Assembly (NCBI GenBank): GCA_027533425.1
Contig: JAPZUD010000001.1
Location: 620,001 to 684,000, forward strand
Direction of reading: 5' to 3'
Origin: Beijerinckiaceae bacterium
Lineage (GTDB): Bacteria; Pseudomonadota; Alphaproteobacteria; Rhizobiales; Beijerinckiaceae
DNA: 64,000 bases
Position 1 is the first letter of the stretch, and each line of letters begins with the position of its first letter. The notes under the pieces were generated by a model. It saw only the letters and a list, made by a program, of their open reading frames with translations, ran no database searches and was not told where the DNA came from. This document shows positions 58,195 to 64,000 of the stretch, one piece after another. A program made the position numbers and the translations under genes.

Positions 58195-59097
58195 ATGAAT
58201 TCGCCACTCGCCATGCCCGGCCTTGCACATCGAGCGGGCCCGGATCTGGACGCGGCTTTCGCGATCTGCATGGAGCAGGTGCGGGCTCTGGATCCTGACC
58301 GGTATCTGGCTTGCCTGTTTGCGCCGCGGGAGGCGCAGCCCGGCCTGTTTGCCCTGTATGCATTCAGCAGCGAGATTGCGCGGATCCGGGACATCGTGTC
58401 CGAACCGATGCCGGGGGAGCTGCGCCATCAATGGTGGCGCGAGGCTCTGTCCTGCAAGGGCGAGGAAGCCGGACGTCAGAACCCGGTTGCCCTTGCGGTT
58501 CAGGAAACGCTCCGGCGTTATGCTCTGCCGCCCGAGCCGCTGCTGGCGCTGATCGAGGCGCGCAGCTTCGACCTCTATGACGATCCGATGCCGACCTGGC
58601 AGGATCTGGAGGGTTATTGCGGCGAGACCTCGTCGGCCCTTGTCCGGCTTGCTTCGTTGATTCTCGCGGGTGGAGAAGAGCCCGGCAGCGCCGAACTCTG
58701 CGGCTATGCCGGCGTTTCCTATGCCATGACCGGCCTGCTTCGGGCCTTCCCGATCCATGCCCGCCGGCGGCAATGCTTCCTGCCGCACGAAATGCTCATC
58801 TCCTGCGGCATCTCGCTGGATGATATCGCGGAAGGCAAGGACAGCGACAACCTGCGGGCAGCCCTGCACGAGGTACGGCAACGGGCGAGGGGGCATTTCG
58901 AGACCCTTCGCAGGCGAATCGGCGAGATCGATGCGCGGATCCGGCCGGCCTTCCTCTCATGCTGCCTCGTGCCGGCCTATCTCGGCAAGATGGAACGGGC
59001 AGATTACCGACCGTTCGAGACACTGGTCGATCTCAGCCCGATGCGGAAATGGTGGATCGTCGGCCGCTCGGCGTGGAAGGCCAGGCGCTACCGCTGA
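58195..59097 (+). CDS. Squalene/phytoene synthase-family protein, NDUFAF6-like
   Basis: This 300-residue protein has the helical trans-isoprenyl synthase fold but lacks clear catalytic motifs. The first Asp-rich site is reduced to D66-x3-E70 in RIRDIVSEPMPGELRHQWWREAL, and the second, after YCGETSSALVRLASLI, has no DxxxD. The IRDxV with RxQWW pattern is that of the NDUFAF6 group, a complex I assembly factor in mitochondria. The ATG at 58195 is preceded by GGAGGA; the open frame runs upstream to 58072 but without homology. Isoprenoid synthesis is therefore unlikely. Confidence 0.82.
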   Translation: MNSPLAMPGLAHRAGPDLDAAFAICMEQVRALDPDRYLACLFAPREAQPGLFALYAFSSEIARIRDIVSEPMPGELRHQWWREALSCKGEEAGRQNPVALAVQETLRRYALPPEPLLALIEARSFDLYDDPMPTWQDLEGYCGETSSALVRLASLILAGGEEPGSAELCGYAGVSYAMTGLLRAFPIHARRRQCFLPHEMLISCGISLDDIAEGKDSDNLRAALHEVRQRARGHFETLRRRIGEIDARIRPAFLSCCLVPAYLGKMERADYRPFETLVDLSPMRKWWIVGRSAWKARRYR

Positions 59098-59103
59098 CCG
59101 GGA

Positions 59104-60537
59104 TCACTCCGCCGCTGCGGGCAGGGCAGGCGCCAGCGCATGTTCCGCGATCCAGATATCCAGGGCAGCCTTGGCTCGCGCAGTGATCATGCGCTTCTTG
59201 GCCACCGCCTTGTCCTTGCCACGCAGCCTTTTGCCATTCTCGTCGCGCGGGGCCGCCTCGATCGGCGGAAAGAGACCGAAATTGATGTTCATGGGCTGGT
59301 ACGATTTCGGGCCCGTATCGATGGTCTCGATATGTCCACCGGTTATGTGGTTGAGCAATGCACCGAGCGCTGTCTCCGGCGGCGGCACGGCCAGCGCGCG
59401 GCCGAGCCGCTCCGAGCTGGCCAGCAAACCGGCGACAAGCCCGATCGCCGCGCTCTCGACATAGCCCTCGCAGCCGGTGACCTGCCCGGCAAAGCGCAGG
59501 CGTGGTTGTGCCTTCAGGCGAAGCACGGAATCGAGATGGCGCGGGGAATTGAGATAGGTGTTGCGGTGGATACCGCCGAGCCGGGCGAATTCCGCCTGTT
59601 CCAGCCCGGGAATCATCCTGAAGATTGTCGATTGCGGCCCGTATTTCAGTTTCGTCTGGAATCCGACCATGTTGTAGAGCGTACCGAGCTTGTTGTCCTG
59701 GCGAAGCTGGACGACCGCATAGGGCTTTACCGTCGGGTTGTGCGGATTCGTCAGTCCGACGGGCTTCATCGGCCCGTGCCGGAGCGTCTCGACACCGCGT
59801 TCGGCCATCACCTCGATGGGCAGGCAGCCATCGAAATACGGCGTATCCTTCTCCCATTCGCGGAATTCTGCCTTCTCGCCGGCAATGAGGGCAGCGACAA
59901 AAGCCTCATACTGCGCCTTGTCGAGCGGGCAATTGATGTAGTCCGCCCCGGTACCGCCGGGGCCGGCCTTGTCATACCTCGACTGGAACCAGGCCACATC
60001 CATGTTGATCGATTCACGATGGACGATGGGCGCGATCGCATCGAAAAAGGCCAGCGAATCCTCACCGGTCAAGGAACGGATCGCCTCTGCCAATGCGGGG
60101 GAGGTCAACGGACCCGTCGCGAGAATCACGCTGTCCCATTCCTCCGGCGGAAGGCCCGCAACCTCGTTGCGGTCGATCGTAACGAGTGGGTGGCCCTCAA
60201 GCCGGGCCGTGACGTCGGCAGAAAAGGCGTCGCGATCCACTGCCAGTGCCGAGCCGGCCGGAACCTGGTGCCGGTCGGCCGCATGCATGATCAGCGAGCC
60301 CAGCTTGCGCATCTCGTGATGGATCAGCCCGACAGCATTCAGATCCGAATCGTCGGATCGGAAGGAATTGGAACAGACCAGTTCGGCCAGCCCTTGCGAC
60401 TTGTGTGCCTCTGTCATGCGGCGCGGCCGCATTTCATGAAGCACAACCGGGACGCCGGCCTGAGCGATCTGCCAGGCCGCTTCACTGCCGGCCAGGCCAC
60501 CGCCGACAACATGGATCGGAGAAAAGTTTCGGGTCAT
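59104..60537 (-). CDS. trmFO: Folate/FAD-dependent tRNA m5U54 methyltransferase TrmFO
   Basis: This enzyme makes ribothymidine at tRNA position 54 using methylenetetrahydrofolate and FADH2. The ATG at 60537 gives 477 residues starting [21 protein letters not shown], with the FAD dinucleotide motif GGGLAGSE at the N-terminus. [11 protein letters not shown] and the C-terminal [17 protein letters not shown] are conserved TrmFO blocks. The frame extends upstream to 60615 without homology. It is convergent with the phytoene synthase-like gene, with a gap of only 6 bp. Confidence 0.96.
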   Translation of the reverse strand: MTRNFSPIHVVGGGLAGSEAAWQIAQAGVPVVLHEMRPRRMTEAHKSQGLAELVCSNSFRSDDSDLNAVGLIHHEMRKLGSLIMHAADRHQVPAGSALAVDRDAFSADVTARLEGHPLVTIDRNEVAGLPPEEWDSVILATGPLTSPALAEAIRSLTGEDSLAFFDAIAPIVHRESINMDVAWFQSRYDKAGPGGTGADYINCPLDKAQYEAFVAALIAGEKAEFREWEKDTPYFDGCLPIEVMAERGVETLRHGPMKPVGLTNPHNPTVKPYAVVQLRQDNKLGTLYNMVGFQTKLKYGPQSTIFRMIPGLEQAEFARLGGIHRNTYLNSPRHLDSVLRLKAQPRLRFAGQVTGCEGYVESAAIGLVAGLLASSERLGRALAVPPPETALGALLNHITGGHIETIDTGPKSYQPMNINFGLFPPIEAAPRDENGKRLRGKDKAVAKKRMITARAKAALDIWIAEHALAPALPAAAE

Positions 60538-60582
60538 GCCCGGTAGATAATCGTTTGTGTGGCCAGAGGCGAGAGGGCGCAT

Positions 60583-60607
60583 AAAAAAAGGCCCGCCGAA
60601 GCGGGCC
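60583..60607 (-). terminator. Rho-independent terminator of the DUF1127 transcript (minus strand)
   Basis: On the minus strand GGCCCGC (60607-60601) pairs with GCGGGCC (60596-60590) around a TTCG tetraloop, followed by seven T (60589-60583). It lies 150 bp beyond the DUF1127 stop and just upstream of trmFO. Confidence 0.88.
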
Positions 60608-60757
60608 ATTCGCACGTAAGGGCCGGGAGTTAGCCGATACGCGTAGAGGGAACACGCGAGGTCAGGCGTCAGGTGGGAGAGGTCTGCCGCCTGACCCGCG
60701 TGAAGCAGGTGAACCGGCAGGTGCGGACGGGGAGACGATCCGAACCTGCCGTCTGTC
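60608..60757 (-). ncRNA. Structured 3' UTR of the DUF1127 gene, possible small RNA
   Basis: This 150-base tail between the DUF1127 stop and its terminator contains three hairpins. One pairs 60751-60739 with 60727-60715 over 13 positions with a single mismatch. One pairs 60695-60688 with 60668-60661 over 8 perfect bp. One smaller hairpin pairs 60658-60654 with 60644-60640 over 5 bp. With the terminator stem this gives a compact RNA of about 175 bases. No open frame of note is present. A 3'-UTR-derived small RNA is an inference. Confidence 0.4.
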
Positions 60758-60913
60758 TCAGGCGCTGACAGCCTGACGGGCCGCCTGTTCGATGCTGCCG
60801 CGGTTCAGGCCGATATCGGCAAGCTCACGATCGGAAAGCTGCGAGAGGATCTCGACATTCCGGCGGAAACGCAGCCACGACTGGATGCGGGCGATAATGT
60901 GGGTCAGGATCAT
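60758..60913 (-). CDS. Small DUF1127 (YjiS-like) protein
   Basis: This 51-residue protein has the short DUF1127 pattern: an amphipathic [28 protein letters not shown], with the Arg-rich WLRFRRN and the SDRELADIG core. Such proteins in alphaproteobacteria have been linked to RNA turnover and stress or phosphate responses. The ATG at 60913 is chosen because GGAGAAG lies 5 bp upstream; an earlier ATG at 60994 adds 27 residues without homology. The gene has a long structured 3' UTR and its own terminator. Confidence 0.82.
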   Translation of the reverse strand: MILTHIIARIQSWLRFRRNVEILSQLSDRELADIGLNRGSIEQAARQAVSA

Positions 60914-61122
60914 GGGTCTTCTCCAGAATTGAATTTCGCGACCCGCCGACTGCCGCTGCATCACCGTGGGGGACGCTGCCGTCGTCTTGGGCATGGCTGC
61001 TTATGTGCAGTGCAATAAAGGCAAAGTCTAGGCAGAGCTGACGCCTCAGCGGCCATCAGATATGCGGATTACGCATGCCTATTTGATAAAACTTTAACAA
61101 TTGGCCGGGCTCAGACCGGGCG

Positions 61123-61752
61123 TCAGGCGGAAGGCGCGAGGAAAGGCTGCGCGATTTCCTCAAAGATTTCCGTTGCTTCAAGCCTTGCAGCGAGTGCCGC
61201 CAGCCGCGGATGGGTCTCGAGCCGGCCGAGATCCGGATGCGCCTCGCCAAGATGGCGCAGGATCGACACCGCCGTAATGTCCGGCTGGCTCATCCGGTCG
61301 CCGCTCCAGAACGGACCGGGGCGACTGGCATAGGCCGCCTCGAGCCAGGCAAGGCCGTCGCGGATCTGGCGCTGGCACCGCTCGACATAGAAGGCAGAGG
61401 GGGCTTCGTGCAGGCGCAATTCATAGAACAGGGCCACGGCCTTGTCGCCGATGCCCGCGGCAACGGCGCAAATGCGCATCGCCTCCGCCCGTGCCAGTCC
61501 GCCGGCAGGGAGCAGCCGGCGCTCCGGCTCGACCAGCCCGTCAAGATGGTCGAGAATCGCCTGGCTGTCGACAAGGGCCGTGCCATCCTCCAGCACCAGG
61601 GTCGGCACGCGAAGCAACGGATTATACACGCGGATCCGGTCCGCATCGCCGAAGACCGACCAGGGCGCATGCTCGAACGGGATCCCGTAGAGGCGCATCG
61701 TGATCGCGACCCGGCGGGTGAAGGGCGAGTCGAACTGCCCGATCAGGATCAT
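61123..61752 (-). CDS. Glutathione S-transferase family protein
   Basis: This is a 209-residue soluble protein with the N-terminal thioredoxin-like fold ([34 protein letters not shown]) and the glutathione-binding VPTLVLEDGTALVDSQAILDHLDGL, where the cis-Pro and Ser are present. A helical C-terminal domain follows. SPFTRRV suggests a Ser-based active site. Its start codon overlaps the uvrA stop by 1 bp, so it is translated behind uvrA. The substrate is unknown. Confidence 0.85.
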   Translation of the reverse strand: MILIGQFDSPFTRRVAITMRLYGIPFEHAPWSVFGDADRIRVYNPLLRVPTLVLEDGTALVDSQAILDHLDGLVEPERRLLPAGGLARAEAMRICAVAAGIGDKAVALFYELRLHEAPSAFYVERCQRQIRDGLAWLEAAYASRPGPFWSGDRMSQPDITAVSILRHLGEAHPDLGRLETHPRLAALAARLEATEIFEEIAQPFLAPSA

Positions 61753-64000
61753 CAGGCACCGCCCTTGAGCGGCCGGCGCTTCAGGACATCGGCCAGGAAC
61801 CGCCCGGTATGGCTCTCCGGGTTTCGCGCCACCTCTTCCGGGGTGCCCTGGGCGACAACGCGGCCGCCGCCATCGCCACCTTCCGGCCCCATATCGATCA
61901 CCCAGTCCGCCGTCTTGATGACCTCAAGATTATGTTCGATGACCACAACACTGTTGCCCTGCTCGACCAGCTCGTGCAGCACCTCGAGCAGCTTGGCCAC
62001 ATCGTGGAAATGCAGCCCGGTCGTCGGCTCGTCGAGGATATAGAGCGTCCGCCCGGTCGAGCGACGCGACAATTCCTTCGAGAGCTTCACCCGCTGCGCC
62101 TCGCCACCTGACAAGGTCGTGGCCTGCTGGCCCACCTTGACATAGCCGAGGCCGACGCGCGCCAGCGTCTCCATCTTCTCGCGGATCGACGGCACCGACT
62201 TGAACAGGTCCGCAGCCTCCTCGACCGTCATGTCCAGGACATCGGCGATCGACTTGTCGCGGAACTTCACCTCCAGCGTCTCGCGGTCATAGCGCTTGCC
62301 CTTGCAGACATCGCAGGTGACATAGACATCCGGCAGGAAATGCATCTCGATCTTGACGACGCCATCGCCCTGGCAGGCCTCGCAACGGCCGCCCTTGACG
62401 TTGAAGGAGAACCGCCCGGCGGAATAGCCGCGCGCCTTCGCTTCCGGCAGGTTGGTGAACCATTCCCGGATCGGCGTGAAGGCGCCGGTATAGGTGGCAG
62501 GATTCGAGCGCGGCGTCCGGCCGATCGGCGACTGGTCGATATCGATGACCTTGTCGAGCAGCTCGAGCCCCTCGATCCGGTCGAACGGGGCCGGGTGGTC
62601 CATCGCCCCGTTGAGACGGCGGGCCACGGCCTTGTACAGGGTCTCGATGACGAGGGTTGATTTCCCGCCGCCTGAAACCCCGGTCACGCAGGTGAAAAGC
62701 CCCAGCGGGATATCGACGTTGACCTGCTTGAGATTGTTGCCACGCGCACCGACCAGCCTGAGCATGCGGGCTTTCTGCGGCGCGCGGCGCTTGGCCGGCA
62801 CCGGCACCTGCTTGCGCCCAGTCAGATAATCGCCCGTCAGCGATTTCGGATGTGCCATCACCTCGGCCGGCGTACCCTGCGCGATGATGCGCCCACCATG
62901 GATGCCGGCACCCGGGCCGATATCGACGACGTAATCCGCCTCGCGGATCGCATCCTCGTCATGCTCGACCACGATCACCGAATTGCCGAGATCGCGCAGC
63001 CGCTTGAGCGTGCCGAGCAGCCGTTCGTTATCGCGCTGGTGCAAGCCGATCGACGGCTCGTCAAGCACATAGAGCACGCCGGTCAGGCCGGAGCCGATCT
63101 GCGAGGCCAGCCGGATTCGTTGGCTTTCCCCGCCCGAAAGCGAGCCGGATCCCCGCGACAGGGTGAGATAATCAAGCCCGACATCATTGAGGAAGCGCAA
63201 CCGGTCGCGGATCTCCTTGAGCACGCGGCCGGCAATCTCGTTCTGCTTCGGCGTCAGGCTGCCCGGCAGGCTCTCGTACCAGAGCCCGGCATCCCGCACG
63301 GAGAGCTGCGCGATCTCGCCAATATGCTTGCCGGCGATCTTGACCGCCAAAGCCTCGGGCTTGAGCCGGTGGCCATCGCATTCCGAGCAGGGCGTTTCGG
63401 ACATGTAGCGCTGGATTTCCTCGCGGGACCAGTCGCTCTCGGTTTCCTTGTAGCGGCGCTCGAGATTGGTGATGATTCCCTCGAACGGCTTCCTGACCTC
63501 GTAGGCACGCGTGCCGTCGCTGTAGGCGAAGCGGATCGGTTCCTCGCCGGAGCCGTACAGCATGACCAGCTTGACGCTGTCTGGCAGGTCCTTCCAGGGC
63601 TTGGTCATCGAGAAGCCGTAATGCGCCGCAAGCGCTTCCAGCGTCTGGCCGTAATAGGGCGACGAGGATTTGGCCCAGGGCGCGATGGCGCCCTTCTTCA
63701 GGCTCAGGCTCTCTTCCGGCACGATCAGCCCGGCATCGACTCGCATCTCGTGGCCGATCCCGCCGCAGGAGGGGCAGGCGCCGAACGGATTGTTGAACGA
63801 GAAGAGCCGTGGCTCGATCTCGGAAATGGTGAAGCCGGAAACCGGGCAGGCGAATTTCGACGAGAAGGTCATGCGGCGCGGCTGACCGTTCTCGTCCTTT
63901 TCATCCGCCCATTCGAGGATGGCGATGCCATCGGCCATGTCCAGCGCGGCCTCGAACCCCTCCGCCAGCCGCGACCCGATATCCGGCCGGACGACGATCC
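61752..64000 (-). CDS. uvrA: Excinuclease ABC subunit A, C-terminal three-quarters (cut by window edge)
   Basis: This encodes the DNA damage sensor of nucleotide excision repair. The frame is open to base 64000, leaving about 749 codons here of a protein of about 970. Visible features are zinc-finger cysteines in [10 protein letters not shown] and CEACQGDG with CDVCKG, signature [12 protein letters not shown] in the first ATPase half, the second Walker [11 protein letters not shown], signature [15 protein letters not shown], and [13 protein letters not shown]. The first Walker A and the start lie beyond the window. It is followed by the GST-like gene, overlapping by 1 bp. Confidence 0.97.
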   Translation of the reverse strand, partial: IVVRPDIGSRLAEGFEAALDMADGIAILEWADEKDENGQPRRMTFSSKFACPVSGFTISEIEPRLFSFNNPFGACPSCGGIGHEMRVDAGLIVPEESLSLKKGAIAPWAKSSSPYYGQTLEALAAHYGFSMTKPWKDLPDSVKLVMLYGSGEEPIRFAYSDGTRAYEVRKPFEGIITNLERRYKETESDWSREEIQRYMSETPCSECDGHRLKPEALAVKIAGKHIGEIAQLSVRDAGLWYESLPGSLTPKQNEIAGRVLKEIRDRLRFLNDVGLDYLTLSRGSGSLSGGESQRIRLASQIGSGLTGVLYVLDEPSIGLHQRDNERLLGTLKRLRDLGNSVIVVEHDEDAIREADYVVDIGPGAGIHGGRIIAQGTPAEVMAHPKSLTGDYLTGRKQVPVPAKRRAPQKARMLRLVGARGNNLKQVNVDIPLGLFTCVTGVSGGGKSTLVIETLYKAVARRLNGAMDHPAPFDRIEGLELLDKVIDIDQSPIGRTPRSNPATYTGAFTPIREWFTNLPEAKARGYSAGRFSFNVKGGRCEACQGDGVVKIEMHFLPDVYVTCDVCKGKRYDRETLEVKFRDKSIADVLDMTVEEAADLFKSVPSIREKMETLARVGLGYVKVGQQATTLSGGEAQRVKLSKELSRRSTGRTLYILDEPTTGLHFHDVAKLLEVLHELVEQGNSVVVIEHNLEVIKTADWVIDMGPEGGDGGGRVVAQGTPEEVARNPESHTGRFLADVLKRRPLKGGA

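Noticed and set aside
60914-60994. Longer 78-residue version of the DUF1127 protein
   Set aside because: The additional N-terminus has no homology and no ribosome site, while GGAGAAG is correctly placed for the internal ATG at 60913.

Overview
The window is a GC-rich, almost gap-free chromosomal segment of an alphaproteobacterium, most likely of the Hyphomicrobiales (Rhizobiales). The basis is gene order rather than any marker gene: erpA-dgt-argS-SPOR-nagZ-scpA-scpB, then tatA-tatB-tatC-serS-surE-pcm-nlpD, then a DUF815 ATPase and yajC-secD-secF-Mth938-phytoene synthase-like-trmFO follow one another as they commonly do in that group. HdaA, FAD-type TrmFO and a fused MaeB fit as well. I see no rRNA, tRNA, CRISPR array, insertion sequence, prophage or replication origin. 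No stretch above 300 bases lacks a gene.

Layout. Positions 1-5.1 kb: a cut lptF divergent from pepA-holC, then a LysE-type exporter and an ABC-F ATPase on the minus strand. 5.2-9.7 kb: ndk with its own promoter and terminator, an EamA transporter, an orphan molybdopterin oxidoreductase, and a WYL regulator preceded by a perfect 10-bp inverted repeat. 9.7-20.7 kb: purM-purN divergent from a CDP-alcohol phosphatidyltransferase, a PerM-like protein and hdaA, then ppk-ppx (polyphosphate), a chemoreceptor and rnd. 20.9-33.4 kb: aspS leads into a surface-glycan region with an MsbA-type half exporter, three methyltransferases (one an FkbM gene in an AT-rich patch), a degenerate GT61-like gene, a GT-A-like gene, a GT11 fucosyltransferase, an AsnB-type amidotransferase, a GT2 transferase, a Cys-based phosphatase and a small PhnA/YjdM protein. 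33.6-38.5 kb: maeB, a large exported protein of unknown function, and erpA. 38.6-60.5 kb: the conserved envelope, secretion and division block named above. 60.6-64 kb: a DUF1127 gene with a long structured 3' UTR, a GST-like gene and a cut uvrA.

Functionally the window joins envelope biogenesis (LptF, SPOR protein, NagZ, NlpD-like protein, Tat, SecDF-YajC), chromosome segregation and replication control (ScpAB, HdaA, HolC, Dgt), translation (AspRS, ArgRS, SerRS, TrmFO) and purine synthesis. The accessory part is the glycan region at about 22.6-33.4 kb, where unassigned glycosyltransferases and a compositionally foreign gene sit between conserved blocks. The most testable novelties are the WYL/oxidoreductase operator, the zinc-ligand-deficient LytM protein, the divergent Pcm-like protein beside it, the glycan region, and the three-hairpin RNA tail of the DUF1127 gene.
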